Shown one piece after another: positions 1 to 10,184 of a stretch of 64,000 bases of DNA. The first letter of the stretch is position 1; each line of letters opens with the position of its first letter. Position numbers and translations under genes: made by a program. This DNA is from Bacillus crepusculi (lineage in GTDB: Bacteria > Bacillota > Bacilli > Bacillales > Bacillaceae): positions 682,001-746,000 of the forward strand of contig NZ_JACXXE010000001.1 in the NCBI RefSeq assembly GCF_014764715.1, read 5' to 3'. The notes below the pieces were generated by a model that was given only the letters and a program-made list of their open reading frames with translations, had not been told where the DNA came from and searched no databases.

Positions 1-956
1 ACCTTGGAAGCAAGCTCATGAATGTCTTTGGCGATGCCCTTAATGGTTTTTTCATCCGCATCCTTAATGACTGGAACAAAAAGAGCGTCATCTGTCGCAA
101 CAGCGATTGAAACATTGATCGCTTTCTTTTGAACAATTTTATCTCCAGCCCACATGCTGTTCATTTCAGGGAATTCCTTTAAGCCCTGAGCCACTGCTTT
201 GACAAAGAACGCAAAAAACGTCAAATTAAAGCCTTCTTTTGCTTTAAATTGATCCTTCAACTGATTTCTTCTTGTCACAAGGTTTGTTACATCAACTTCC
301 ATCATCGTCCATGCATGCGGAATTTCATGTTTGCTTCTTAGCATATTTGCAGCAATCGCCTGTCTGATCGGTGTGACGGGCAGCTCAACATCACCAGGCA
401 TTGAAGAGATGGAAGGCGCCGCTTTTGCTTTTGATGACTGTGCAGGCTCCATTTGAACCGCTTCTTCTTTTACTGGTGCTGTGTTCTCTTTTACGCCGCC
501 GTTTTCAATGAGCTGAAGCAAATCTTTTCTTGTGATTCGGCCACCTGCTCCCGTTCCTTGAACAGCTGTTAAATCAATTCCGTGCTCATCTGCTAAACGA
601 AGGACTGCTGGAGAATAACGTTTCTTTTGACTTTGATCAGCTTTTGTTTGATCTGCTTCAGGCGCTTCGCTTTGCATAGGTGCCGCTTCTTCTTTTGCAC
701 TCTGCTTTTCGCTACCTTCTACTTCAATTTCACAAAACACCTCTCCTACTTGAAGTGTTTCGCCTTCCTCAGCCAATAGCTTTGTAATCGTTCCTGTAAA
801 GGATGATGGGACCTCAGCGTTCACTTTATCCGTCATCACCTCTGCAATCGGATCGTATTTATTCACATGATCGCCAGGTGAAACGAGCCATTTGCTAATG
901 GTTCCTTCTGTTACACTTTCACCTAGCTGAGGCATTTTCATTTGTTCAATTGCCAC
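1..956 (-). CDS. bkdB: Branched-chain 2-oxo acid dehydrogenase E2 (dihydrolipoyl transacylase), 3'-truncated by the window edge
   Basis: E2 core of the branched-chain keto acid dehydrogenase complex; it moves the acyl group from E1 to CoA on a swinging lipoyl arm. I translated about 318 residues. A lipoyl domain occupies residues 2-75 (lipoyl Lys in MTDKVNAEV, about residue 44), then an acidic Glu/Ala/Pro linker, a peripheral subunit-binding domain (RYSPAVLRLADEHGIDL, about 110-147), and the start of the catalytic domain from about residue 200. The catalytic HxxxD motif lies beyond position 1. The start is GTG at 956, preceded by a strong GGAGG (about 965). It is the last gene of the bkd operon in B. 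subtilis order, 18 bp after bkdAB. Confidence 0.95.
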   Translation of the reverse strand, partial: MAIEQMKMPQLGESVTEGTISKWLVSPGDHVNKYDPIAEVMTDKVNAEVPSSFTGTITKLLAEEGETLQVGEVFCEIEVEGSEKQSAKEEAAPMQSEAPEADQTKADQSQKKRYSPAVLRLADEHGIDLTAVQGTGAGGRITRKDLLQLIENGGVKENTAPVKEEAVQMEPAQSSKAKAAPSISSMPGDVELPVTPIRQAIAANMLRSKHEIPHAWTMMEVDVTNLVTRRNQLKDQFKAKEGFNLTFFAFFVKAVAQGLKEFPEMNSMWAGDKIVQKKAINVSIAVATDDALFVPVIKDADEKTIKGIAKDIHELASK

Positions 957-974
957 TTGAAACCCTCCTCTTTC

Positions 975-1958
975 TTAAAACGCCGCTAGCTCTCTCATTT
1001 CAGCTTCTACCTTATCTGGATTGACCATAAAGAATTTTTCCATTGGCGGGGCATACGGCATTGGCGGAATATCAGGTCCTGCTAGACGTTTAATAGGTGC
1101 ATCTAAATCAAATAGGCAATGCTCCGAAATGATTGCCGCAACCTCACTCATGATGCTACCCTCTTTTGTGTCTTCCGTTAAAAGAAGAACTTTGCCCGTT
1201 TTTGATGCCGCCTCAATAATCGCTTCCTGATCAAGCGGATACACTGTTCGCAAATCGAGAATATGAGCGGAAATTCCGTCTTTTGCAAGGCGGTCTGCTG
1301 CTTGCAGTGCAAAATGAACACATAGGCCATATGTAATGACCGTGATATCCTCACCTTCACGTTTCACATCTGCTTTTCCAATAGGAAGTGTATAATTCTC
1401 TTCTGGCACTTCTCCTTTAATGAGACGGTATGCACGTTTGTGTTCAAAGAACAATACAGGATCTGGATCACGCACTGCGGCCTTTAAAAGACCTTTTACA
1501 TCATAAGGTGTAGAAGGCATCACAATCTTTAAGCCCGGCTGATTGGCAAAAATCGCTTCGACCGATTGAGAATGATAAAGTGCCCCGTGTACACCGCCCC
1601 CGTAAGGAGCACGGATGACCATTGGACAGCTCCAATCATTGTTTGAGCGGTATCTAATTTTCGCCGCCTCTGAAATGATTTGGTTGATCGCAGGCATAAT
1701 GAAGTCCGCAAATTGCATCTCTGCAATCGGGCGCATTCCATACATCGCTGCTCCAATACCTACACCAGCGATGGCTGACTCTGCAAGTGGAGTATCCATC
1801 ACACGCGCTTCTCCGAATTGCTCGTAAAGACCCGCTGTCGCTTTAAATACGCCGCCTTTTTTCCCGACATCCTCTCCGAGCACAAACACTTTTGGATCTC
1901 GCTCCATTTCTTCTTTCATCGCCAGTGTAATGGCGTCTATATATGACATAACAGGCAT
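975..1958 (-). CDS. bkdAB: Branched-chain 2-oxo acid dehydrogenase E1 beta subunit
   Basis: 327 aa, full length. With BkdAA it forms the thiamine-diphosphate E1 that decarboxylates the 2-oxo acids of Leu, Ile and Val. The N-terminal transketolase-like half carries the E1-beta landmarks GEDVG, DTPLAESAIAGVGIGAA and MQFADF; the C-terminal transketolase domain contains VLLLTEDTKEGS. The product feeds branched-chain fatty acid primers. The gene lies 12 bp after bkdAA and 18 bp before bkdB, so it is surely co-transcribed. Confidence 0.96.
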   Translation of the reverse strand: MPVMSYIDAITLAMKEEMERDPKVFVLGEDVGKKGGVFKATAGLYEQFGEARVMDTPLAESAIAGVGIGAAMYGMRPIAEMQFADFIMPAINQIISEAAKIRYRSNNDWSCPMVIRAPYGGGVHGALYHSQSVEAIFANQPGLKIVMPSTPYDVKGLLKAAVRDPDPVLFFEHKRAYRLIKGEVPEENYTLPIGKADVKREGEDITVITYGLCVHFALQAADRLAKDGISAHILDLRTVYPLDQEAIIEAASKTGKVLLLTEDTKEGSIMSEVAAIISEHCLFDLDAPIKRLAGPDIPPMPYAPPMEKFFMVNPDKVEAEMRELAAF

Positions 1959-1970
1959 TTTTCTTCCCCC

Positions 1971-2966
1971 TTACTCCGCATACACGTAACGAAGTGCGCT
2001 TTGTGCATCAGCATAAGCTGCGTTTTCCGCTGCATCAGTAGCTTCGTTTACGATTTGCATGATTTCTTTTGTCATCTCTTCTTTCATTTCAGAAGTCATG
2101 ACATTCCCTTCGATTAAATACGTTTCATATTGGATGAGCGGGTCTTTCTTTCTCGCTTCGAGCACTTCTTCTTTTTCTCGATAGCTTGAATCATCGTCAT
2201 CACTTGAATGCGCAGTTAAACGGTAAGAAATGGTCTCAATCAATGTCGGGCCTTCGCCTCTTGCCGCACGGTCTCTCGCCTCTTTGACAACGGCATATAC
2301 TTCAAGCGGATCGTTTCCATCAACGGTTACGCCAGGCATTCCGTACCCAATTGCACGATCTGAAATGCGTTCACAGGCCACTTGTTTGTCATACGGAACG
2401 GAAATCGCATACTTATTGTTTTCACACATGAAAATAACAGGCAGCTTATGAACAGCAGCAAAGTTGGCACCTTCGTGGAAATCACCTTGGTTTGAAGAGC
2501 CTTCACCGAACGTGACAAAGCTAACAAAGTTTTTCTTTTCTAGACGTCCAGCAAGTGCAATCCCCACCGCATGAGGAACCTGCGTTGTGACAGGCGATGA
2601 TCCCGTCACAATTCGGTTTGATTTTTGTCCAAAATGACCCGGCATCTGTCTTCCACCTGAGCTCGGATCGTCTTTTTTTGCGAAACCAGACATCATTAAA
2701 TCTTTTGCTGTCATCCCAAAAGCAAGGACAACACCCATATCACGGTAGTAAGGTAAGACATAATCTTCTTCTCTATTGAGTGCAAAGGCAGCTCCGACTT
2801 GCTGCGCTTCCTGCCCTTGACAGGAAATCACGAATGGAATTTTCCCAGAACGGTTTAACAGCCACATCCGTTCATCAATTTTTCTTGCTAGAAGCATGGT
2901 TCTATATATATCAATTGCTTGTTCATCTGATAATCCTAATTCTTGATGACGCATGTTACTCATCAT
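1971..2966 (-). CDS. bkdAA: Branched-chain 2-oxo acid dehydrogenase E1 alpha subunit
   Basis: 331 aa. Thiamine-diphosphate-binding E1 alpha. The cofactor motif starts at FGEGSSNQGDFHEGANF and ends at MCENN, roughly residues 150-185. The phosphorylation-loop-like segment YRLTAHSSDDDDSSYR is conserved. The start could be Met1 or Met2 (MMSNMRHQ). It follows lpdV by 14 bp in the operon. Confidence 0.96.
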   Translation of the reverse strand: MMSNMRHQELGLSDEQAIDIYRTMLLARKIDERMWLLNRSGKIPFVISCQGQEAQQVGAAFALNREEDYVLPYYRDMGVVLAFGMTAKDLMMSGFAKKDDPSSGGRQMPGHFGQKSNRIVTGSSPVTTQVPHAVGIALAGRLEKKNFVSFVTFGEGSSNQGDFHEGANFAAVHKLPVIFMCENNKYAISVPYDKQVACERISDRAIGYGMPGVTVDGNDPLEVYAVVKEARDRAARGEGPTLIETISYRLTAHSSDDDDSSYREKEEVLEARKKDPLIQYETYLIEGNVMTSEMKEEMTKEIMQIVNEATDAAENAAYADAQSALRYVYAE

Positions 2967-2980
2967 GTTTCCCTCCTTGA

Positions 2981-4405
2981 TTAAAAATGGATCGCCTTCC
3001 CGTCAACTGCAAGGGCTGCCTCGCCAATCGCTTCTGATAAGGTTGGGTGCGGGTGTATCGTTTGCCCCACTTCCCACGGCGTTGCATCAAGTACTTTGGC
3101 TAATCCAGCTTCAGATATCATATCTGTTACGTGAGGACCAATCATATGAATCCCTAAAATATCATCTGTCTTTTGATCGGCAATGATTTTGACAAACCCA
3201 TCAGACTCTCCGTACACAAGCGCTTTTCCAATCGCCATAAATGGAAATGTCCCTATTTTGACTTCGAAGCCTTGGTCTTTTGCCGCCTGTTCAGTGAGTC
3301 CAACACTAGCGGCTTCTGGGTGAGAGTAAACACATTTAGATACGAGCGTTTCATCGAGCGGCTTTGGATCTTTACCAGCCATATGTTCAACGGCAATCAT
3401 GCCTTCATGTGAAGCCACATGCGCTAGCTGAAGCCCGCCAATAACATCTCCTATCGCGTAAATATGTGATTCTTTCGTTTGATAATGCTCATTCACGACA
3501 ATGCCTTGTTTTTCTGTTTGGATGTCCGTGTTTTCAAGACCAATACCTTCAATATTTGGTACACGGCCAACTGAAAGAAGGAGTTTTTCCGCTTCAAACG
3601 AAAGAATGTCTCCGTCCTTCTCCGCTTGAATCTTGACGAGATTTCCCTGCTTTTCGGCCGTATCTGGCAGTACCTTCGCATTGGTTACAAAGGTGATGCC
3701 TTTTTTAGATAAAAGCTTTTCCATTTCTTTAGATATGTCATGATCCTCTGTTGGTAAAATGCGATCTGCAAACTCAATCACAGTGACTTTCACACCAAAA
3801 TCATTCAGCATGGATGCCCACTCGATCCCGATAACGCCGCCGCCGACAATCAGCATCGACTGTGGAAGCTCTGGCATCTCAAGTGCATCATCTGATGTGA
3901 GGATGTGCGTTCCATCTGCTTCAAGCCCTGGCAGCATGCGTGGTCTTGAACCTGTCGCAATGATGACCTGCTTTGGAATCAGCATTTCATTTTCATCCCC
4001 ATTTGCCATTTCTACGGAGATGGTTCCTGGCATTGGTGAAAAGATAGATGGGCCAAGAATACGGCCGATCCCTTCATATACATCAATTTTCCCTTGTTTC
4101 ATTAAGTGTTTGACGCCGCCTGCTAACTTCTCTACAATCTCTCTTTTTCTTTTCTGCACATTGGCAAATTGTAGGGAAGCACCGCTTGCCTCAACACCAA
4201 AATCAGCCGCACGTTTAACGGTTTGATAGACTTCTGCACTTCTGAGCAGCGCTTTAGACGGAATACAGCCTTTATGAAGACATGTCCCTCCAAGCTTTGA
4301 TTTTTCTACAACTGCTGTTTTCAATCCAAGCTGCGAGGCACGGATGGCTGCTACATAGCCGCCTGTGCCTCCACCAAGAATGACGAGGTCATATTCAGTT
4401 GCCAT
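2981..4405 (-). CDS. lpdV: Dihydrolipoamide dehydrogenase (E3) of the branched-chain complex
   Basis: 474 aa FAD/NAD disulfide oxidoreductase that re-oxidises the lipoyl group of BkdB. The FAD GxGxxG is at residues 10-16 (LGGGTGG) and the redox disulfide is GGTCLHKGC (Cys42/Cys47). A second Rossmann motif VGGGVIG binds NAD. The C-terminal HPHPTLSEA carries the catalytic His-Glu pair. Its 5' end overlaps the 3' end of buk by 11 bp, implying translational coupling. Confidence 0.95.
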   Translation of the reverse strand: MATEYDLVILGGGTGGYVAAIRASQLGLKTAVVEKSKLGGTCLHKGCIPSKALLRSAEVYQTVKRAADFGVEASGASLQFANVQKRKREIVEKLAGGVKHLMKQGKIDVYEGIGRILGPSIFSPMPGTISVEMANGDENEMLIPKQVIIATGSRPRMLPGLEADGTHILTSDDALEMPELPQSMLIVGGGVIGIEWASMLNDFGVKVTVIEFADRILPTEDHDISKEMEKLLSKKGITFVTNAKVLPDTAEKQGNLVKIQAEKDGDILSFEAEKLLLSVGRVPNIEGIGLENTDIQTEKQGIVVNEHYQTKESHIYAIGDVIGGLQLAHVASHEGMIAVEHMAGKDPKPLDETLVSKCVYSHPEAASVGLTEQAAKDQGFEVKIGTFPFMAIGKALVYGESDGFVKIIADQKTDDILGIHMIGPHVTDMISEAGLAKVLDATPWEVGQTIHPHPTLSEAIGEAALAVDGKAIHF

Positions 4406-5516
4406 GACTTGTCACTCCTTTCTTCTCCTTTAGATCATTTGGGTATTCTTTCGGTGCTTCCTCTTCTTTTAAAATACGGAGCGCACCTTCTGCTAAGGAT
4501 TGCAATTCATTTTCACCTGGATACACCACAACATCTGAAATCCAGTCAATGTACCCTCTAATACTTGATGTAATTTGTTTGCTGTACGCAAGTCCGCCTG
4601 TTAACACAATGACGTCAACTGCTCCTTTTAAGACAGCACTAGCCGCACCGATTTCCTTGGCAATTTGATAGCACATCGCTTCATAAATACGCGCCGCATG
4701 CTCATCACCTGCTTCAATCATGCGCTCTACTTTGACAGCGTCTGTCGTGCCTAGATAGCCCGCAAGTCCGCCTTCGCCAATAATGCGCTTGAGCATTTCC
4801 TCTTTTGTATACTCACCAGAAAAACAAAGATTGACGAGTTCACCTGTTGGCAGGGTACCCGCTCGCTCAGGGCTGAAAGGACCTTCGCCGTGCAGGCCAT
4901 TATTGACATCAATGACCTTTCCTTTTTCATGTACACCAATGGTGATACCGCCGCCCATATGCGTGATGATCATGTTCAAATCTTCGTAACGCTTCCCAAA
5001 AGAAGCGGCTGTTTTTCTTGCGACTGCTTTTTGATTTAAGGCGTGAAAAATACTTTTTCTTTCAATCGTTGGCAGCCCTGAAATGCGAGCAATTGGCTTT
5101 AGTTCATCCACTACAACTGGATCGACAATAAAAGCTGGGATATTCAGGCCAAGTGCAATTTCTCTTGCAATGATACCGCCCAGGTTGGACGCATGCTGTC
5201 CAGCATACCCTACTTTTAAGTCCTCAACCATTTGCTCATTGACTTCATAAGTGCCTCCTTCGATTGGGCGAAGAAGACCGCCGCGCGCGCACACTGCATC
5301 AAATTTTGAAATATTCATTCCTTGTTCATGCAGGGTTTTCAAAATGGTTTCCTTACGAAATGAAAACTGATCAATGATATGAGGAAACTGCTTTAATTCC
5401 TCATCTGTATGTCTAAGTGTTGTTTCAAAAATAGATCGTTCATTGTGAAACACACCGATTTTTGTTGAAGTAGAGCCAGGATTAATCGTGAGTATACGCC
5501 ATTCTTTTGTCAGCAA
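4395..5516 (-). CDS. buk: Butyrate kinase
   Basis: About 373 aa, ASKHA acetate/butyrate kinase family. It converts butyryl- (or branched acyl-) phosphate to the free acid, making ATP after Ptb. The N-terminal phosphate-binding NPGSTSTK and the glycine-rich HMGGGIT are present. I place the start at TTG 5516 because GGAGG (5525-5529) is 8 nt upstream; an in-frame TTG at 5522 lies only 2 nt from it. The B. subtilis protein is about 10 residues shorter, mostly at the C-terminus. Confidence 0.93.
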   Translation of the reverse strand: MLTKEWRILTINPGSTSTKIGVFHNERSIFETTLRHTDEELKQFPHIIDQFSFRKETILKTLHEQGMNISKFDAVCARGGLLRPIEGGTYEVNEQMVEDLKVGYAGQHASNLGGIIAREIALGLNIPAFIVDPVVVDELKPIARISGLPTIERKSIFHALNQKAVARKTAASFGKRYEDLNMIITHMGGGITIGVHEKGKVIDVNNGLHGEGPFSPERAGTLPTGELVNLCFSGEYTKEEMLKRIIGEGGLAGYLGTTDAVKVERMIEAGDEHAARIYEAMCYQIAKEIGAASAVLKGAVDVIVLTGGLAYSKQITSSIRGYIDWISDVVVYPGENELQSLAEGALRILKEEEAPKEYPNDLKEKKGVTSHGN

Positions 5517-5549
5517 AAACAAAACCTCCGTTTCAACTCATTCTTCAAA

Positions 5550-6644
5550 TTAGCGACGGCTTAAAATATGTTGACCATTTTGCAAGAATTGACTTCTTGA
5601 TTTGCGCATTTTTTCAATTCGCTCTTCAGCCAATCGGTCTGCCGCTTTATAGGTTGGAATGGCATCACGGTTTGAGATTTCAATCACGCGTTCAATATTT
5701 TGGTAAATGCCTTCGACTTTTTTCATGGCACGATCCGCATTATAGCCATAAAGCTCATCAGCCACGTTAATCACGCCACCAGCATTGATCACATAATCAG
5801 GCGCATACACAATGCCCATTTCATGGATAAGATCTCCGTGGTGGGTTTCTCTTAGCTGGTTATTCGCTGCACCCGCAATGACCTTTGCCTTCAATTTAGG
5901 TATTGTTAAATCATTAATGGTTGCCCCTAGTGCACACGGCGCATAAATATCACATGCTTGCTCATAAATATCGTCAGGGTCTACAGCTTTTGCACCGAAA
6001 TTTTCTACCGCTCGCTGAACAGCGTCTTTGTTGATATCTGTGACAATCAGCTGTGCGCCTTCTTCGTGTAGATGTTTACACAAATTGTAGGCTACGTTAC
6101 CAACACCTTGTACGGCAATCGTTTTTCCTTCTAATGAATCTGTCCCGAAAGCGGCTTTCGCAGCTGCTTTCATCCCTTTATATACACCGTAAGCTGTGAC
6201 AGGAGAAGGGTTTCCAGAAGAACCAAATGCAGGAGAGATGCCTGTGACAAAGTCTGTTTCTTCATGGATCAGATCCATATCTTCTACCGTTGTACCGACA
6301 TCTTCCGCTGTGATGTAGCGGCCATTCAGCCCTTGAATGTAACGTCCAAAAGCACGGAACATTTCTTCATTCTTGTCTTTTCTCGGATCACCGATGATAA
6401 CCGTTTTCCCGCCGCCAAGATTAAGTCCTGCTGCCGCGTTTTTATAAGTCATCCCTCTTGCTAGGCGCAATGCATCTTCGATGGCTGCTTCTTCGTTTTC
6501 ATACGTCCACATTCTCGTTCCGCCTAGTGCTGGCCCAAGTGTTGTATCATGAATCGCAATAATAGCCTTTAAGCCAGACTGCTCATCCTGACAAAATACA
6601 AGTTGTTCATAATCGTATCGTTCCATATATTTAAAAAGTTCCAT
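5550..6644 (-). CDS. bcd: Leucine (branched-chain amino acid) dehydrogenase
   Basis: 364 aa NAD-dependent oxidative deaminase of Leu, Val and Ile; gives the 2-oxo acids used by the Bkd complex. Catalytic lysine region LNLGGGKT (Lys80) and Lys68 (MTYKNA) are intact. The NAD-binding Rossmann fold has GVGNVAYN. It lies 25 bp after ptb and 33 bp before buk in the conserved operon order. Confidence 0.96.
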   Translation of the reverse strand: MELFKYMERYDYEQLVFCQDEQSGLKAIIAIHDTTLGPALGGTRMWTYENEEAAIEDALRLARGMTYKNAAAGLNLGGGKTVIIGDPRKDKNEEMFRAFGRYIQGLNGRYITAEDVGTTVEDMDLIHEETDFVTGISPAFGSSGNPSPVTAYGVYKGMKAAAKAAFGTDSLEGKTIAVQGVGNVAYNLCKHLHEEGAQLIVTDINKDAVQRAVENFGAKAVDPDDIYEQACDIYAPCALGATINDLTIPKLKAKVIAGAANNQLRETHHGDLIHEMGIVYAPDYVINAGGVINVADELYGYNADRAMKKVEGIYQNIERVIEISNRDAIPTYKAADRLAEERIEKMRKSRSQFLQNGQHILSRR

Positions 6645-6669
6645 TGTCTATTCCTCCTAATACTTCCGC

Positions 6670-7563
6670 TTAATTTGATGTACAAATGGCAAGTGCAATT
6701 GAATAAAGCTTGCTTTCGGCTGAATCAGACCGGCTTGTTAAAGCGATCGGCGCCTTCGCTCCTGCCACCACAGCTCCCACCTTTGCATGTGCAAAGTAGA
6801 TGAGAGATTTATAAAGAATGTTGCCTGCTTCAATTGTTGGCACAAGCAAAATATCTGCATGACCAGCTACATCACTCGTAATATTTTTATGAGAAGCTGC
6901 CGTTTGAGAAATGGCATTATCTAAAGCAAGCGGCCCATCAATGAGGCAACCAGAAATTTGACCTCTTCGATTCATTTGGGCAAGGCTTGCAGCATTCAGC
7001 GTCGAATCCATTGCTGGGTTCACTACCTCTACCGCAGATAACACTGCAACCTTTGGCACATCGTTTCCGACAGCTTGTGCGACTTGAACAGAATTGATCG
7101 TTATTTCTTTTAGCATGTTTAAATCGGGCGCGATGTTCATCGCAGAATCTGTGACATAGATAAAACGGTCGAAGCCTGGCACTTCGAATGCCGCGACATG
7201 TGATAGGACACTTGCTGTCCGAAGTCCGTACTCTTTATTCAGTACCGCTTTTAAAAGGACGGCAGTCGGGACATTCCCCTTCATCAAAATATCCGCATGC
7301 TTCTCGCTCACTGCCTGCACGGCAATTTTGGCAGATTCCTCGGGAGAATCTGAATGAATAATATCTATCCAGTCTTCATTGATCTCATACTGTTTGACCA
7401 GCTGCTTCAGGTTGCGTTTGTTCCCAACTAGCAGGAAGCGAGCGACCTTTCGTTCAATTGCCATCTTGATGGCATGAAGCACTTCTTCGTCTTCTGCATG
7501 AGCCACAGCCGCTGTTTTATTTTGCAGCTGGGCGGCTTTCATAATCAGATCGTCAAGCTTCAT
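6670..7563 (-). CDS. ptb: Phosphate butyryltransferase
   Basis: 297 aa, phosphate acetyl/butyryltransferase family (PTA_PTB). It exchanges CoA of butyryl- or branched acyl-CoA for phosphate; Buk then makes ATP. The first gene of the operon, directly behind a sigma-54 promoter (7605-7620). The start ATG at 7563 has a GGTGGG-like ribosome site. Length agrees with the B. subtilis protein (about 299 aa). Confidence 0.94.
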   Translation of the reverse strand: MKLDDLIMKAAQLQNKTAAVAHAEDEEVLHAIKMAIERKVARFLLVGNKRNLKQLVKQYEINEDWIDIIHSDSPEESAKIAVQAVSEKHADILMKGNVPTAVLLKAVLNKEYGLRTASVLSHVAAFEVPGFDRFIYVTDSAMNIAPDLNMLKEITINSVQVAQAVGNDVPKVAVLSAVEVVNPAMDSTLNAASLAQMNRRGQISGCLIDGPLALDNAISQTAASHKNITSDVAGHADILLVPTIEAGNILYKSLIYFAHAKVGAVVAGAKAPIALTSRSDSAESKLYSIALAICTSN

Positions 7564-7604
7564 ATATGCCCACCTTTCTTTGTGCTCGGTTCATCTTTAC
7601 TATA

Positions 7605-7620
7605 TGCAAGTTCCGTGCCA
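7605..7620 (-). promoter_or_regulatory. Sigma-54 (SigL) promoter of the ptb-bcd-buk-lpdV-bkd operon
   Basis: On the minus strand the sequence reads TGGCAC-GGAAC-TTGCA, matching the -24/-12 consensus (TGGCAC, 5 nt, TTGCW) exactly. It ends 42 bp before the ptb start. The adjacent gene encodes a sigma-54 activator (bkdR), and the B. subtilis bkd operon is known to be SigL-dependent. Confidence 0.93.
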
Positions 7621-7678
7621 GCTTGAAACACGCTTGAAAATGAACCATTCGTGATCAATTCGTGCAATCTTCTGCAAG

Positions 7679-7692
7679 TAACATGCATGTTA
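7679..7692. promoter_or_regulatory. 14-bp perfect palindrome, probable BkdR upstream activating site
   Basis: TAACATGCATGTTA is a perfect palindrome, extended by imperfect GCAA/TTGC flanks. It lies about 60 bp upstream of the -24 element and overlaps the bkdR stop codon. Enhancer-like sites for sigma-54 activators usually sit at this distance; assignment to BkdR is inference. Confidence 0.6.
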
Positions 7693-9759
7693 TTGCATGC
7701 TATCTTTTGCAAGCTGATATTTATCCATTTTATAGTACAGATTTCGAATACTGATTCCTAACGTTTTCGCTGTTTTCGTACGGTTGAATTGATGCTTTTC
7801 AAGGGTTTGTTTAATGAGCTGTGCTTCAAATGCTTCAACAGCATCCGAAAGCTTTTCACCCTCAAATTGGCTGACAGCAAGTTCCTGCTCTTTTTCTTCA
7901 TGCTTTTCCGATTCCATGAATGCAATATGCCCTTCATCAATCCATTCTTCTTGCGGGTTTAAAAAGATCATGGCTCGTCCAAGCACATTTTCAAGCTCTC
8001 TCACATTGCCAGGCCAGCTGTATGACCGAAGCCTACCTAGTGCCTGTTCCGTTAAGCCGCTGACATTTCGTCCATAATCTAAATTGATCTTCTGGATGAG
8101 ACGTTTGCTTAATGAGTCAATATCTTCAAGACGCTGCCTAAGCGGCGGGATAGATATCGGGTATCTGTTCATTCGATAATATAAATCCTCTCTGAACTTA
8201 CCTTCTGCCATCGCTTTTTCAATATTGACATTTGTTGCGGTAATCACACGGACATCCACTGGTATGGCTTTTGTTCCACCTACTCTTACAATTTCTTTCT
8301 CCTGCATAACGCGTAATAATTTCGCTTGTGTACTTGGCGTCATTTCACCAATTTCATCTAAAAAGATGCTGCCGTGATTCGCTTCTTCAAACAGCCCTTT
8401 TTTCCCGCCGCGCCTTGCACCAGAAAACGCTCCTTCCTCGTAGCCAAAAAGCTCTGACTCTAAAAGGGTCTCCGATAAGGCCGCACAGTTGACCCGTACA
8501 AAGCGGTTATATTTCCGGTCACTTTCATTGTGGATAGCATGCGCAAATAGTTCTTTCCCAGTACCTGATTCTCCGCGAAGTAAAATGGTGGCTGGTGTTT
8601 TTGCACCTAGCTTTGCCTGTTCAAGTGCGACCAGCATCTGTTCACTTTCACCAATAATGTCTTCAAATGTGTACTTTGCCTCAAGTGTCCGAATGAGCTG
8701 TCTTGCTTTATTTAATTCATTTGTAAGTGATTGGATTTCTGATACGTCGTGAATGACCCCAACACTGCCCTTTAGGATGCCATCAACGATGACTGGTGCT
8801 ACGTTGACAATCACATCCTTCTTGTTTGGTCCGACTTTCATTCTCACGCCTCGGACCGGCCTTCTTGTTTCAAGCACCTTCAAGTGCATGCTTTCTCCTT
8901 CAGAAATATCTGCACCTGCCGGCTTACCCACAACCTCTTTGTCCGTTAAACCAGTCATTTTCGTATAAGCACGGTTAATTAAGATTCCTTTTCCTTGCTC
9001 ATCTACAACCGATATGGCTTCATCTGATGATTGAATGATGGCCTCAAGCATCGTTCGCACTTCTTTGAGATTGGTTACTTCCTCTGCAAGCTCAACCGCA
9101 TCTGTAATATCTTTAAAAATAGATAAAGCGCCGAGCATTCTCCCTGCGTCATCAATAATCGGCAGACGCGTTGTGACAATTTGTATTTGCTGATTCAAAA
9201 ATTGTTTTTGGTTAAATTCTGGCTCTCTTGATCTTAAAATGCCCGGAAGCTTTGTGTTCGGAATCACTTCTCGTATGTGACGGCCAATCGCATCTTTTTG
9301 CGAACACCCCACCATTTTGGCAGCCGATCGATTAAACAGGACCACTTCTTCATCCATATTAATAAAAATCATGCCGTCGTTCGTTGCATTAAAAATGCGG
9401 TCATGCTTATAGGTTTGTTCCTTTAGTATTTGAATAAGCTGTTGCTTTTCTGACATTAATTCCGATATGACATACGCCATCGAGCTTGGCACAATGACAG
9501 CATGCTCTGGTTTTTTTTCAATCAGTTCTTTAAGCACTGCAGAACGACCAGTCGTTTCAATGATGATATCAATGTCATCTTTTATGTATTCTTTCCAATC
9601 CGTTGTCGTCTCAATTCCATTCTTTTTCGCCTCTACCATCCCCGGTGCCTCAAGATCAAGGTCAGCGATCGCGATGATTTGAATCATATTTGTTTTCAGC
9701 AATGTTTCAAGTAATGCTGATCCACCTTGTCCTGCACCGACAATCAAGACTCTCTGCAT
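7690..9759 (-). CDS. bkdR: Sigma-54-dependent transcriptional activator of the bkd operon
   Basis: 689 aa. Order of parts: an N-terminal Rossmann-like segment (LIVGAGQGG, residues 5-13), PAS domains around 120-220 and 235-345, an AAA+ ATPase (Walker A GESGTGKE near 394-401, sigma-54 contact loop GAFSGA near 441-446), and a Fis-type helix-turn-helix at the end ([20 protein letters not shown]). The GAFSGA loop has Ser for the usual Thr. It is transcribed toward ptb, 126 bp upstream. Most likely it senses branched-chain amino acids or oxo acids, as in B. subtilis (known for the family). Confidence 0.93.
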   Translation of the reverse strand: MQRVLIVGAGQGGSALLETLLKTNMIQIIAIADLDLEAPGMVEAKKNGIETTTDWKEYIKDDIDIIIETTGRSAVLKELIEKKPEHAVIVPSSMAYVISELMSEKQQLIQILKEQTYKHDRIFNATNDGMIFINMDEEVVLFNRSAAKMVGCSQKDAIGRHIREVIPNTKLPGILRSREPEFNQKQFLNQQIQIVTTRLPIIDDAGRMLGALSIFKDITDAVELAEEVTNLKEVRTMLEAIIQSSDEAISVVDEQGKGILINRAYTKMTGLTDKEVVGKPAGADISEGESMHLKVLETRRPVRGVRMKVGPNKKDVIVNVAPVIVDGILKGSVGVIHDVSEIQSLTNELNKARQLIRTLEAKYTFEDIIGESEQMLVALEQAKLGAKTPATILLRGESGTGKELFAHAIHNESDRKYNRFVRVNCAALSETLLESELFGYEEGAFSGARRGGKKGLFEEANHGSIFLDEIGEMTPSTQAKLLRVMQEKEIVRVGGTKAIPVDVRVITATNVNIEKAMAEGKFREDLYYRMNRYPISIPPLRQRLEDIDSLSKRLIQKINLDYGRNVSGLTEQALGRLRSYSWPGNVRELENVLGRAMIFLNPQEEWIDEGHIAFMESEKHEEKEQELAVSQFEGEKLSDAVEAFEAQLIKQTLEKHQFNRTKTAKTLGISIRNLYYKMDKYQLAKDSMQ

Positions 9760-9908
9760 CCCGTTACCCCTTTATATGAAAAAATTTGCACACCATATTT
9801 TTCCGTTGCAAAAAATTGCACAACTCTTATATTACCACGTTTTCCTTTCTTGACAAAATATTTTTTGAATTAGACAATGGAAGTAAATGACGTTTAAGGG
9901 GACATTTG

Positions 9909-10145
9909 ATGGGGAGAATACTTGCATTAGTGATTATTTTAATACCTGGCGCCTTTGCAGCACTTGGGATTAAGCTGCTGCGTGACACTGTTTTTGGCAT
10001 CATCATTGCACCATTTCCTTTTTTATGGTTGCAAGGAATTGCAGGGTTGTTATTTTTAGGGGGCGGTCTTTATGTTGTAGCTGGGTTTATTTTATACAGA
10101 GACCGCAAACGCAACAAAGTGACTACTCGCTTTAAGCAAAGATAA
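9909..10145 (+). CDS. yqzF: Small membrane protein, DUF2627/YqzF family
   Basis: 78 aa, function unknown. Two hydrophobic segments (about residues 3-19 and 37-60) and a basic tail (RDRKRNKVTTRFKQR) suggest a two-helix membrane protein with a cytoplasmic C-terminus. ATG at 9909 has AAGGGG 7 nt upstream; an in-frame TTG directly before it is less likely. It is divergent from bkdR and ends in a terminator shared with yqiK. Confidence 0.8.
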   Translation: MGRILALVIILIPGAFAALGIKLLRDTVFGIIIAPFPFLWLQGIAGLLFLGGGLYVVAGFILYRDRKRNKVTTRFKQR

Positions 10146-10153
10146 ACACGAAA

Positions 10154-10184
10154 AAAAGACCCGCTGATGAGAGCAGGTCTTTAT
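10154..10184. terminator. Bidirectional intrinsic terminator between yqzF and yqiK
   Basis: Stem AAAGACC-GCT / AGC-GGTCTTT with A- and T-rich flanks on both sides. It serves the convergent genes yqzF (+) and yqiK (-) and touches the yqiK stop codon. Confidence 0.8.

Noticed and set aside
3759..4226. 155-codon plus-strand ORF inside lpdV
   Set aside because: Antisense shadow of a well-supported lpdV, with no start signal and an unusual Ser/Pro-rich composition.
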